64,000 nucleotides of DNA, taken from contig DATCHW010000071.1 in NCBI GenBank assembly GCA_036508135.1, forward strand, positions 49,563 to 113,562, read 5' to 3'. Both the position numbers and the translations under genes were made by a program. Under the pieces are notes generated by a model. The model had not been told where the DNA came from and searched no databases. It worked only from the letters and a program-made list of their open reading frames with translations. This document shows, one piece after another, positions 8,784 to 18,529 of this stretch. The stretch comes from DATCHW01 sp036508135 (GTDB lineage: Bacteria; Bacteroidota; Ignavibacteria; Tepidaquicellales; Tepidaquicellaceae). Positions within the stretch are counted from its first letter, which is position 1. Each line of letters starts with the position of its first letter.

Positions 8784-10178
8784 TTATAAAAATATTTTTC
8801 CCGGATTTAAAATATTAAGGGGGTCAAAAAGGTGCTTAATAGATTTCATAAGGTTGATTTCTTCTTTGCTTAACGCAATTGGTAAATATTTTTTTTGGGT
8901 ATATCCTATTCCGTGTTCTCCTGAAATAGTACCTCCGAGTGAGACTGTGAGTTCAAATATTTCGTATATTGCACTCTCGAGATTATTTTTCCAGGTCTCA
9001 TCAGATATTTTATCTTTTAATATATTTACGTGCAGATTTCCATCCCCTGCATGACCATAACAAATTGTAGAAAGTGAAAATTTGTTCGATATATCCTTAA
9101 TTCCTGATAAAAGTTTTGTTAGATTATATCTTGGAACTACAGTATCTTCTTCTTTGTATTCGGAAATTGATTTAACAGCTTCTCCTATGCATCTTCGTAA
9201 AGCCCAAATCTCTTCCATCTTTTCTCTTTCTTCTGCAATTAGAATATCATTTGCTGAATATTTCTCTGCAACTTCTGAAATTATATTTATTTCTTTATAA
9301 AGAGTGTCTTCAGAATTTCCATCAACTTCAATAAACAATTGTGCTTCTGCATTACTGCCCGGGAACTTTTTATTTAAGTGATTTTCCCCCGCTTTTACTG
9401 CTGCTTTTTCCAGAAATTCCAGAACTGATGGATTTGCACCTGCTTTATAAAATTCTGCTACTGAACTGATACAATTCTCGATATTGTTATAAGAAATTAA
9501 TAATATCTTTTTAAACTTTGGAAGAGCTATTAGTTTAAAAAAAATCTTAGTAATTATACCTAATGTGCCTTCACTTCCAATAATCAATTGCGTGATATTA
9601 TATCCTGATACATTTTTCAAAACCCGAGCCCCTGAATTTATTATTTCTCCGGTTGGAGTTACAAATTCAAGTCCTAATACATAGTCCTTAGTTACACCAT
9701 ATTTTGCAGCTCTGGGTCCACCTGAACATTCTGCTAAATTACCACCGAGGAAACAACTTCCTCTTGATGCAGGATCTGGTGGATAAAAAAGTCCCTTTTT
9801 TTCGCATTCTTCCTGGAAAATCTGTGTAATTACTCCGGGCTCTACAACTGCCTGAAAGTTTTTTTCATCAATTTCTAATATTCGATTAAATCTTTCCATC
9901 GAGATACAAATCCCTCCATAAATCGATAATGCTCCTCCGGATAATCCCGTACCCCCTCCTCTTGGAACGACTGGTATATGAAACTCATTTGCTAATTTCA
10001 AAATATCGGATATTTGAACTGTATTATTCGGTTTGATTACAACCTCAGGAAAAAAAGAAAAACTCTCAGTACTATCTTTAGAATAAATTTCCAGATTGTC
10101 TTTTTCAGTAATGACAAATTCATCACCTGATATTAACTTTAATCTTCGCAACACCGAATCATCTACTTTATGATACAT
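8784..10178 (-). CDS. FAD-linked oxidase, GlcD/D-lactate dehydrogenase type
   Basis: A 464-residue flavoprotein of the vanillyl-alcohol oxidase superfamily, as in the glycolate oxidase GlcD subunit and D-lactate or D-2-hydroxyglutarate dehydrogenases. The FAD-binding domain (about residues 35-215) contains VVPRGGGTGLSGGA, PPDPASRGSCFLGGNLAE and NVSGYNITQL. The C-terminal substrate domain has YGHAGDGNLHVNI and SGEHGIG, with the histidines that bind a 2-hydroxyacid through a metal. No GlcE or GlcF partner is adjacent, so the electron acceptor is unknown. It is the first gene of the operon with the thioesterase and nadC. A 12-bp inverted repeat lies just upstream. Confidence 0.85.
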   Translation of the reverse strand: MYHKVDDSVLRRLKLISGDEFVITEKDNLEIYSKDSTESFSFFPEVVIKPNNTVQISDILKLANEFHIPVVPRGGGTGLSGGALSIYGGICISMERFNRILEIDEKNFQAVVEPGVITQIFQEECEKKGLFYPPDPASRGSCFLGGNLAECSGGPRAAKYGVTKDYVLGLEFVTPTGEIINSGARVLKNVSGYNITQLIIGSEGTLGIITKIFFKLIALPKFKKILLISYNNIENCISSVAEFYKAGANPSVLEFLEKAAVKAGENHLNKKFPGSNAEAQLFIEVDGNSEDTLYKEINIISEVAEKYSANDILIAEEREKMEEIWALRRCIGEAVKSISEYKEEDTVVPRYNLTKLLSGIKDISNKFSLSTICYGHAGDGNLHVNILKDKISDETWKNNLESAIYEIFELTVSLGGTISGEHGIGYTQKKYLPIALSKEEINLMKSIKHLFDPLNILNPGKIFL

Positions 10179-10192
10179 AATTGAAAAATATG

Positions 10193-10228
10193 AATTTAAT
10201 TAAGTATTTTCAATTTCTTAATTAAATT
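10193..10228. promoter_or_regulatory. AT-rich inverted repeat in a divergent intergenic region
   Basis: Perfect 12-base arms AATTTAATTAAG and CTTAATTAAATT are separated by 12 bases, between the divergent FAD oxidase operon and the rfaE1 operon. It could bind a regulator or form a hairpin in a leader. With only A/T plus one G/C pair per arm, chance is a real alternative in such AT-rich DNA. Confidence 0.3.
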
Positions 10229-10304
10229 TTCTATAGATATTCCAAACTTCAAAATTCATTGAATAACCCATATAATAAAATTATATTGGTAAAATAATTT
10301 ACAT

Positions 10305-11303
10305 ATGAAAAGCATTAATACTGAAAAAATAATAAATAACGCTTCAGATAAACTTATTTGTATTATTGGAGATGTTATGTTAGACCTATATTTACTTGGA
10401 GAAGTAACGAGAATTTCCCCGGAAGCACCTGTACAGGTATTTGAAACAAAGAAAAGCGAACCTAAATTAGGGGGTGCCGCAAACGTTAGTTTAAATATTA
10501 AAACCTTGGGCTCGAATCCTTTTTTGATAGGTGTAGTAGGTGACGATTCGAATGCTAATATCCTGAAAAGCACTTTAAAAAGCAACTATCAAACTACTAA
10601 GGGTATAGTTACAGAAAAATTGAGACCAACTACAAGTAAAACCAGAGTTATATCAGATTCCCACCATTTAATAAGGATTGACAGTGAATCTAAAAAAGAT
10701 ATTTCAAAAGAAACTAAGGCTAATATTTTTAAATTATTAGCTGAAATAGCAGATAAAATAGGTATTATTATACTTCAAGATTACAATAAGGGTGTACTTA
10801 CAAAAGATGTTATCAAGGGTATAATAGATTTTGCTAAATCAAAAGGCATAAAAATTCTAGTAGACCCGAAATTTGATAATTTTTTTGAATATAAGGACGT
10901 TTTTCTTTTCAAACCGAACAAAAAAGAAATGGAAGATGCTTTTGGGAGAAAAGCGAAAGATATAAATGAAATTAAAGAATTAGGAAAAGAACTTCTTAAT
11001 AGAATTAATTGTCAATATCTCGTCCTGACTCTTGGAGAAAAAGGAATTATGATTTTTGAAAAATCCGGAAATGATATAAAGATTTCATCAATTAAAACAC
11101 GAGCAAGAAAAGTAGCTGATGTATCCGGAGCAGGTGATACCGTAATATCTACGATTGCTGTTGCTATAATTGGTGGCGCATCCGTGAATGATGCTGTTAT
11201 GATATCAAACTTTGCTGCTGGATTAGTCGTTGAGGAAGTAGGAATCGTTCCAATAGATAAAGAATTATTAATTAAGCAGGTTAATGGTTTCATTAATAAA
11301 TAA
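10305..11303 (+). CDS. rfaE1: D-glycero-beta-D-manno-heptose-7-phosphate kinase (HldE domain I type)
   Basis: A PfkB/ribokinase-family kinase of 332 residues that phosphorylates heptose 7-phosphate at C1 on the way to ADP-heptose for the LPS core. Seen are GDVMLDLYLLGEVTRISPEAPV near the start, GGAANVSLNI (substrate and glycine motif) and the C-terminal anion hole and catalytic Asp in DVSGAGDTV. In enterobacteria kinase and adenylyltransferase are one HldE protein; here they are separate genes 12 bp apart, as is common in Bacteroidota and Chlorobi. It begins a plus-strand cluster rfaE1-rfaE2-tamB-rnr, linking LPS precursor supply with envelope assembly. Confidence 0.9.
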   Translation: MKSINTEKIINNASDKLICIIGDVMLDLYLLGEVTRISPEAPVQVFETKKSEPKLGGAANVSLNIKTLGSNPFLIGVVGDDSNANILKSTLKSNYQTTKGIVTEKLRPTTSKTRVISDSHHLIRIDSESKKDISKETKANIFKLLAEIADKIGIIILQDYNKGVLTKDVIKGIIDFAKSKGIKILVDPKFDNFFEYKDVFLFKPNKKEMEDAFGRKAKDINEIKELGKELLNRINCQYLVLTLGEKGIMIFEKSGNDIKISSIKTRARKVADVSGAGDTVISTIAVAIIGGASVNDAVMISNFAAGLVVEEVGIVPIDKELLIKQVNGFINK

Positions 11304-11315
11304 TATTTACAAACA

Positions 11316-11786
11316 TTGATATATTCATTAGATAAATTCTTAGAAGTAAGAACCGAATTAATTAAAACATCAAGAAAACTTGTTTTCACAAACGGATGCT
11401 TTGACATTATACACAAGGGACACATCAGCTATTTATCGCAAGCTAAAATGCTTGGTAACTATTTGGTAATTGGTTTAAATTCAGATTCTTCTGTAAAAAT
11501 CCTAAAGGGAGATTCAAGACCTATTAATAATCAAGATGACAGGGCTTTTGTTTTAGATAACCTTAAACCCGTTGATGCTGTAATTATTTTTGATGAGGAA
11601 ACTCCATTTAAACTAATAAATTCAATAAAACCCGATTTTCTTGTGAAAGGTGGTGATTGGAAAGAAGAAAACATAATTGGTTCTGATATTGTTAAAGAAT
11701 ATGGAGGAACTATTGTAAGTTTAAAGTATATTGATAATTATTCTACAACTTCCATATTTGAAAAAATAAGAACATTTAAGAGTTGA
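11316..11786 (+). CDS. rfaE2: D-glycero-beta-D-manno-heptose-1-phosphate adenylyltransferase (HldE domain II type)
   Basis: A 156-residue nucleotidyltransferase of the cytidylyltransferase-like family that makes ADP-heptose from heptose 1-phosphate and ATP. The hallmark FTNGCFDIIHKGH (GCFD plus HxGH nucleotide-binding motif) begins near residue 27, and the C-terminal SIFEKI motif follows STTS. The start is TTG, because an in-frame ATG would only come after the nucleotide-binding core. The stop codon is immediately followed by the tamB ATG with no spacer, suggesting translational coupling. Confidence 0.9.
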   Translation: MIYSLDKFLEVRTELIKTSRKLVFTNGCFDIIHKGHISYLSQAKMLGNYLVIGLNSDSSVKILKGDSRPINNQDDRAFVLDNLKPVDAVIIFDEETPFKLINSIKPDFLVKGGDWKEENIIGSDIVKEYGGTIVSLKYIDNYSTTSIFEKIRTFKS

Positions 11787-14700
11787 ATGCCTGAAGAAAG
11801 CGAAATAACTAAAACAGATTCAACACAACCCGGGAATCGTTCACCAAAAAAGAAGAAGAGTTTTTTAAAAAAAATCCTTAAATTTTTTCTTTATACTTTC
11901 TTTTTTTTTGTTTTATTAATAATATCTGTTCTCTTACTCCTTCAAACTTCGTTTTTCAAAAACAAATTGTTATCCTACGGACTTGATGAAATTAACAAAT
12001 CTTTCGTAAATAAGGAAAGCCACCTTAGTATTGAAAGCATAGAGGGCAATTTTTTTTCCGGGATTAAACTAAACAATATTTCACTAAAGGTTAAAAACGA
12101 CACTTTACTAAAAGCTAATTCTCTTGAATTATCATATAGCTTGTTACCTCTTTTGGATAAAAAAGTATCTGTAAAAAGTGTTACTCTCGATAAACCCCAG
12201 ATAAATTTCACAAAAATTAGAGATAAAAACGATAGTCTGGCTTGGAATTTCGCATATCTACTTAAATCTGAAAAACCTGTAGATACAACTAAAAAGGAAT
12301 TTGAGTGGGATATGAATGTAAATAATCTAAATATTATTAATTGTGCTTTCCGGTTACTCGCTGATAAAAAGAGTGATTTACCAATTAGACAAATCAAAAT
12401 GGATAATACTGGTCATTTAAATACTGATTATCTTGATATTACAAATTTGAATCTCGATCTTTCCGGCAGGTATAATGGGAAAGAAATATTTGCGAACATA
12501 AATAATCTCTCTTTATCCACGAATTCAGATTTTAATCTTTCTAAATTTACTCTCTCTGCAAGACTTGATAAAGACAATACTGTTCATTTAACAAATTTTA
12601 GTTTAATTACAAATAAATCAAATTTAAGCATCCCAAAAATTGAGGCAAATAATTTTGACCTTTTTAATTTTGATTATGAAAAATTAGGATTATGTGAAAT
12701 TGATGGACATATTTCTGCCGATAGATTTGATTTTAGTGATCTGAATTATTTTTTACCTGATTTGGATTTTATAAAGGGTAAATTTTATCTTGACCTTATT
12801 TGCAAAGGAAAATATTCTGACATTAATATAATCAAACTTTCTGCAAAAACAAATAATTCTTTCATAGATATATCTGGGAATGTTAGAAACCTGAATATTC
12901 CAAAGAATCTTGAGATTGATGCCTCTGCAAAAAATTGCATATTTGATCCTAATGACTCAAAAATAAATTTTCCGGGTTTAGCCATCCCTGACTATAGTCA
13001 TTTAGGAATTGTGAAAGGTTCATTTCTTTTCCGTGGGACAGTGAATCGGTTTTATACAGAATATGTTGTTAATTCTAATGCCGGATTTATTGAGGGTGAC
13101 ACTTTCCTCGATATAACAAATGAAATAGAATATAGGAGCGATAATTCGTTTAAAGGATTCAATATAGGGAGAATATTAAAAAACAAAGATCTTGAAAGCA
13201 ACATAAGCGGTAGTATATCAGCAAAAGGTTCAGGAACCGATTACAGAAGATTAATTTCTGATATAAATTATGATATTTCAAATAGCAGGATTTATGGGCA
13301 AAACATTCAAAAATCCTCCGGGTCAATTAAAGCAAACAGAGGAAATTATATTTTAGATATAAAATATATTGGAGACAATGTTAATACAATGTTTTCTGGT
13401 AATGTCAATATCGCAGACATAAAGAATATTGGTTATAACTTGAAAGGTACTGCGAGTAATTTAAACCTAGCCGGCTTTACAAAGCAGCAAAGCGATAAAA
13501 GTAATTTGAATTTTACATTTGATTTGAACGGAAAAGGAACTGAAATTGAGGCCATAAATGGTGCATTCACTTTCAATATTTCTCCATCACAATATCAAAG
13601 TTACATAATTCCAGAAACACCTTTACTGCTGAATATATCAAGTAAGGGTTTAGAAAAAACTTTAAGTGTTTCCTCTAATATACTTGATTTTAAAGCAGAA
13701 GGGACCTTTTCGTACAATACTTTACCTAAAATATTCACCGACAATCTTAATCAGATTACTGAATCTATGAAGAAACAATTTGGATTAGATTCAAATCTCG
13801 TTCTAACTGAAAATTCTTCAATAGAAAACAATTACGGACCGGTTGATCTGATTTACTCAATGAAACTTAAAAACTTCGTACCTCTTAATATCACATTAAA
13901 GGATGAGATATTAAAATTGAAGGCAAATATCAAGGGAACGATTAAAAATAACAACAATGCTTTTTCTTTTTCAGCAGACGGTGATTTATATGATGTGAGT
14001 TTATCTGATACAATTTCTACAATGAAAAAAGCACTTTTAAAAGTTGAGTTTAGAAATGATCACAATAAAGAAGATCTAAAAAATTTATTTGCTTTTGTAG
14101 ATATCAAAACAAATAAAGTAAAATATGGTAACCTGAAAATTGATACCCTTGATTTCGACATCAGTTTAAGGGATAATAAAAATAACTTTTATATAAAGTC
14201 TAAATTAGATACTAATATAAGAATACTTACTTCGGGAGAGATTGCATTTAATTTTAAAGAAACAAATTTCAAGTTTGATACTTTGAGTTTAGATTTCAGA
14301 GATTTTAAATTAAGAAATTCCGAACCTCTGATATTAGCATATAAGATAACAGATACGAGCAATTTTCTTGAGTTCCAGAAATTTGAGATATCTGAAGACA
14401 AGCAAAAAATTGATGTAAATGGATATTATTCTTTAAATTCAAACAGTATGGTATCTTTAACCGCAAGTAATATAAATCTTTCAGATCTCTCAAAATTATC
14501 TTTAGTCAATGTTTTCGACAAAGATCTCATTAAAGGAAATATTAAAAATTTCAAAATCAAATATGAAGGTACGTTCCAGAATCCTGATTTATTAGTGGAA
14601 GCTTACACAGATAACATAAAATTGGATACGAACAGCATCGGATATATATATGCAATTGTAAAATATAAAGAAAACGAACTCAAACCTGATATTGTTCTGA

Positions 14701-16394
14701 TTGACCCCTTTACTAACGGAAAACTATTAATTAATGGCAGAATTCCTTTTGATAACCCATTAATTAGTGATTCCCTTGATTTAGATATATTAAACAAAGA
14801 AGTATTTCTAGATATAAAGGCAGACAGTGTCCAAATAACATTACTTGAGCAATACATTCCTGTAGTATCTGATATTCATGGCATATTGAAAGGTAATTTA
14901 AGTATCCGTGGGAAAGGAAACGCACCAGTATTTTCCGGAAACATGAATCTCAGAAATGGATCACTTCATATGCCCTTAAATGGCGTTAATTACAATTTCA
15001 ATTTTGATGTATCAACTGATAATCAAAAAGTTATTGTAAATAATTCAAGGTTATATTTCTCTGACGAAACAGATAAATTTATTACATTCGATGGTTATTT
15101 GGACTTTACGGATCTCAAACTTAAAGATTTTGCATTTAATATGCTAGGAGATATCAAAGTCCTTGATGATAAAACATCAAAGAATATATTAGGAATTTAT
15201 GGCAACTTATACGCAGGGAGCGGAAACCCTATTTTGACAATGACCGGGAATTCTAATTTAATTCTATTATCAGGTAATTTACAGCTAAAGAAAGGCAAAA
15301 TATTAATGTCAGCTAATCAAAACCGCGCGTTCAATTTATACGACGATAACTTTATTTACAAAGTCGATTTTGATAGCAATAGTTTTTCCGGAGACAGTCT
15401 TAAAATGTTATACGCTTTTTACAATGACACTCTTTCAAAGAAAAATAAATATGAGTTGAATCCATTCGATAAATCTCTTACTGTAAAAGATACACTCACA
15501 AAAAGTTCTTCTGGTACAGGTTTAAAATTTATTTATGATTTATCAGTTACTACTCTGAATAGTGTATATGCTAACTTCATCATAGATGATCAAACAAAAC
15601 AAGAATTCATAGGAGATGTTACCACTTCACTCTTCATTGATAATAAAAATAACGATGCTCTTGAAATAAGAGGAAGAGTGGATCTTCTAGATAATTGTTA
15701 TTATAAGTTTTATAAGGTTTTTAATGCTAAAGGATTCATAGCATTCAATGGAAATCCCACTAATCCTGAACTCCATATCACTGCTGAATATAACAGTAAA
15801 TCCCAGATCCCTAATAGTCCTGGAAGTACAAGAGATGTAACTATAAGATTAGATGTTAGTGGAGATGCAGCAATGCCAAAACTGATTTGGAGTGTAACTT
15901 CAGATGGCAGTTCAATCGGCGGGGGTGATCAAACTGACCAGGCAATTAGTTACATAGTATTCGGAAAGTTTAAAGATGAATTAAGTGCTTCTCAGCAAAA
16001 TAATCTTTTTTCCAACGTAGGAGCCAATGTAGGTGCAAATATATTATCAGGATATGTTTCTACATTTTTACAAAATTATTTACCTTTCATAGTAAATACG
16101 GACATAAATTATATTGATAACTCAGGTGGCAATTTATCCAGGGGTGCAGATATCAGGTTTACTGCAGCATTCGGAGATGCTACAGTTAGATTCGGAGGTC
16201 AAATGCTTTATGACATTTCGAATACTAACTTTATAATAGAGTATCCTCTTAATAAATTATTAAAGATTAAATTTTTATCAAATAATCTTATTTTTCAATT
16301 CGAAAGATTGGTAGACCCATTATCTCAGAGTACGAGTCAGATTAATACAGCAAACAGGGTTGGTGCTATAATACTTTATAAAATAAATTTTTAA
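11787..16394 (+). CDS. tamB: TamB-type translocation and assembly module / AsmA-like lipid-transfer protein
   Basis: A 1535-residue protein with a cytoplasmic Lys-rich start, one signal-anchor helix (about residues 28-50) and a very long periplasmic part of repeated short beta-strands, as in the beta-taco groove of TamB/AsmA proteins. The last about 400 residues fit the conserved TamB (DUF490) domain, with ISYIVFGKFKDELS and a C-terminal barrel-like end. TamB spans the envelope and works with an Omp85 partner in outer-membrane protein insertion or phospholipid transport. A three-POTRA Omp85 protein at 25076-27097 could be that partner (inference). The ATG directly abuts the stop of rfaE2. Confidence 0.88.
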   Translation: MPEESEITKTDSTQPGNRSPKKKKSFLKKILKFFLYTFFFFVLLIISVLLLLQTSFFKNKLLSYGLDEINKSFVNKESHLSIESIEGNFFSGIKLNNISLKVKNDTLLKANSLELSYSLLPLLDKKVSVKSVTLDKPQINFTKIRDKNDSLAWNFAYLLKSEKPVDTTKKEFEWDMNVNNLNIINCAFRLLADKKSDLPIRQIKMDNTGHLNTDYLDITNLNLDLSGRYNGKEIFANINNLSLSTNSDFNLSKFTLSARLDKDNTVHLTNFSLITNKSNLSIPKIEANNFDLFNFDYEKLGLCEIDGHISADRFDFSDLNYFLPDLDFIKGKFYLDLICKGKYSDINIIKLSAKTNNSFIDISGNVRNLNIPKNLEIDASAKNCIFDPNDSKINFPGLAIPDYSHLGIVKGSFLFRGTVNRFYTEYVVNSNAGFIEGDTFLDITNEIEYRSDNSFKGFNIGRILKNKDLESNISGSISAKGSGTDYRRLISDINYDISNSRIYGQNIQKSSGSIKANRGNYILDIKYIGDNVNTMFSGNVNIADIKNIGYNLKGTASNLNLAGFTKQQSDKSNLNFTFDLNGKGTEIEAINGAFTFNISPSQYQSYIIPETPLLLNISSKGLEKTLSVSSNILDFKAEGTFSYNTLPKIFTDNLNQITESMKKQFGLDSNLVLTENSSIENNYGPVDLIYSMKLKNFVPLNITLKDEILKLKANIKGTIKNNNNAFSFSADGDLYDVSLSDTISTMKKALLKVEFRNDHNKEDLKNLFAFVDIKTNKVKYGNLKIDTLDFDISLRDNKNNFYIKSKLDTNIRILTSGEIAFNFKETNFKFDTLSLDFRDFKLRNSEPLILAYKITDTSNFLEFQKFEISEDKQKIDVNGYYSLNSNSMVSLTASNINLSDLSKLSLVNVFDKDLIKGNIKNFKIKYEGTFQNPDLLVEAYTDNIKLDTNSIGYIYAIVKYKENELKPDIVLIDPFTNGKLLINGRIPFDNPLISDSLDLDILNKEVFLDIKADSVQITLLEQYIPVVSDIHGILKGNLSIRGKGNAPVFSGNMNLRNGSLHMPLNGVNYNFNFDVSTDNQKVIVNNSRLYFSDETDKFITFDGYLDFTDLKLKDFAFNMLGDIKVLDDKTSKNILGIYGNLYAGSGNPILTMTGNSNLILLSGNLQLKKGKILMSANQNRAFNLYDDNFIYKVDFDSNSFSGDSLKMLYAFYNDTLSKKNKYELNPFDKSLTVKDTLTKSSSGTGLKFIYDLSVTTLNSVYANFIIDDQTKQEFIGDVTTSLFIDNKNNDALEIRGRVDLLDNCYYKFYKVFNAKGFIAFNGNPTNPELHITAEYNSKSQIPNSPGSTRDVTIRLDVSGDAAMPKLIWSVTSDGSSIGGGDQTDQAISYIVFGKFKDELSASQQNNLFSNVGANVGANILSGYVSTFLQNYLPFIVNTDINYIDNSGGNLSRGADIRFTAAFGDATVRFGGQMLYDISNTNFIIEYPLNKLLKIKFLSNNLIFQFERLVDPLSQSTSQINTANRVGAIILYKINF

Positions 16395-16398
16395 TTAT

Positions 16399-18510
16399 AT
16401 TAAACTTTACAATATCATATTATCTGTTTTAAAGAATGAAAAAGAGAAATCTATCAAATTTAATCAGCTTTTTGGTAATCTTTCTTTAAAATCAAGTGAC
16501 CGTGGAAATCTTCGGAGTGCTTTGAGTAAACTGATAAATGAGGGTAAGATTATTAAAAAAGGTAAATATTACATTTTGAAGGATATCTCTGACACAAATA
16601 TTAACACGACTCAAAATTTTCATCACAAAAAAGGGAGCTTCCGTAATACTGATAAGAAATATAAAATAAAGAGGTTTCAGTCATCAGATAATAGAATAGA
16701 GACTTCCGGAAAAAGAAAAGAAATTAATGCCGGAACTTCGAAAAGAGATGTATCTTCTTCAAAAAGAAATAATAATAAGACTGATATCCTTTCATTTATT
16801 CAGAAAGAAATTAAAATTACAGGTAAGTTTCTCAAGAGTAAATTCTTTGGGATGGTTGTTCCGGATTCAAGAATTGTAACAAATAATATTTTTATCACAA
16901 CTAAAAATAACAATAACGCACAGGATGGAGATAAAGTAGTATGTATATTAATAAATAAAATTGATGGTGCAAATGATGAATATGAATTCGAGGGTAAGAT
17001 TGTAAAGGTATTAGGAAAAGCCGGTGATATAACTGCTGAACTGGAATCAATTTACGACAAATTCGATTTGAACAAAATTTACCCCGAGAATATAAATTCT
17101 CTCGCAAAAGGACTTAATGTAAAACTGAATATTATTGACAGAATTGACCTGAGAGAAATAACAACTATTACTATTGACCCCGAGGATGCCAAAGATTTTG
17201 ACGACGCTATATCTATTCAGAAGTATGGAAAAGATGAATATATACTTGGCATTCATATCGCTGATGTTTCTTATTTTGTTAAAGAAGATTCTGAAATCGA
17301 TATTGAGGCAATGTCCAGGGGAACGAGCGTCTATCTTGTAAATAAAGTTGTTCCTATGCTTCCGGAAAAATTATCTAACGATATCTGTTCCCTAAAAGAA
17401 GATAAGGATAGATTGACATTTTCTGTTTTAATAAGATTGAATAAATCTTTCAAAATGAAAAGTTACGAGATAAAGGAGTCTGTAATAAAGAGTAATAAAA
17501 GATTTTCTTACGAAGAAGTTCAGGATATTTTAAATACTAAAGAAGGGTCCTTTTCGGATGATCTGCTGCTAATGCTTAAAATATCAAGAAGTTTTTACAA
17601 AGAAAGATTGAAAAAAGGAAGCCTTGATTTTGAATCTACAGAAGTGAAAATTTCAATTGACGATAATTTTAATATTACCGGCATCAAGCTTAAACCGAGA
17701 TTAGATTCAATGCGAATGATTGAAGAATTTATGCTTTTAGCAAATAAATACGTTACGGAATATGTTCATAATACTGCGAAGGATTTGGACATTAAACTTC
17801 CTTTCATATATAGGATTCACGATAAACCGGATAACGAAAAGTTGAATAATCTCACTCAGTTTGTGAAACAATTCGGGTATTTTATTGATCTTGAAGATAA
17901 ATCATCTTTAAAAAAGCTTCTCGATTCTATCAAAGGTAAACAGGAAAGTTTTATTATAAACGATTTGTTGATCCGTTCGATGGCAAAAGCAAAATATGCC
18001 GATAAAAATATCGGGCATTATGGTCTTGGTTTTGTTGATTATACTCACTTTACTTCCCCTATCCGCAGATATCCGGATCTTGTTGTTCACCGTCTCATTA
18101 AGAAATATCTTAAAAAAGATATCAAGTTAAAATCTTTGAAACAGAATGGGAAAAAGATTGAAGAGATTTGTAAAATTTCAACAGAAAAAGAACAAAATGC
18201 TGTTTACGCAGAAAGGGAATATACAAAAGTTCTTCAGATAAACTATTTGTCAAAGTTTATTGGTGATGAATTTGAAGGAATTATTTCAGGAATTATGACC
18301 TACGGAATGTTTGTGGAATTGAATGATATTTTAATCGAAGGTCTTGTTCGCTTTCGTGATATGGAAGATGACTATTATCAGTATGATGAAAATAATTTAA
18401 TGGTAACGGGACGCAGAAGAGGTAAAGTCTATCATGCAGGGCAGAAAGTCCTGGTTAAAATTATTAATGTAAATATCGAAGCACGAAAACTTGATCTCGC
18501 TATAATTTAG
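16399..18510 (+). CDS. rnr: Ribonuclease R (start uncertain; likely non-canonical ATT)
   Basis: A 3'-5' exoribonuclease of the RNB family that degrades structured RNA. Order: N-terminal winged helix, a basic Lys/Arg/Ser-rich stretch, cold-shock domains, the RNB catalytic domain with the metal-binding motif DPEDAKDFDDA and the YTHFTSPIRRYPDL signature, and a C-terminal S1 domain ending in a basic stretch. The first canonical start (TTG at 16522) would cut through the winged helix. The same frame runs upstream to 16387 and encodes the missing helix with no ATG, GTG or TTG. ATT at 16399, 4 bp after the tamB stop, gives a natural MKLYNII-like start and 703 residues. The start codon choice is inference; the gene identity is certain. 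Confidence 0.88.
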   Translation: MKLYNIILSVLKNEKEKSIKFNQLFGNLSLKSSDRGNLRSALSKLINEGKIIKKGKYYILKDISDTNINTTQNFHHKKGSFRNTDKKYKIKRFQSSDNRIETSGKRKEINAGTSKRDVSSSKRNNNKTDILSFIQKEIKITGKFLKSKFFGMVVPDSRIVTNNIFITTKNNNNAQDGDKVVCILINKIDGANDEYEFEGKIVKVLGKAGDITAELESIYDKFDLNKIYPENINSLAKGLNVKLNIIDRIDLREITTITIDPEDAKDFDDAISIQKYGKDEYILGIHIADVSYFVKEDSEIDIEAMSRGTSVYLVNKVVPMLPEKLSNDICSLKEDKDRLTFSVLIRLNKSFKMKSYEIKESVIKSNKRFSYEEVQDILNTKEGSFSDDLLLMLKISRSFYKERLKKGSLDFESTEVKISIDDNFNITGIKLKPRLDSMRMIEEFMLLANKYVTEYVHNTAKDLDIKLPFIYRIHDKPDNEKLNNLTQFVKQFGYFIDLEDKSSLKKLLDSIKGKQESFIINDLLIRSMAKAKYADKNIGHYGLGFVDYTHFTSPIRRYPDLVVHRLIKKYLKKDIKLKSLKQNGKKIEEICKISTEKEQNAVYAEREYTKVLQINYLSKFIGDEFEGIISGIMTYGMFVELNDILIEGLVRFRDMEDDYYQYDENNLMVTGRRRGKVYHAGQKVLVKIINVNIEARKLDLAII

Positions 18511-18529
18511 ACTGATTATTTGAAAACAT

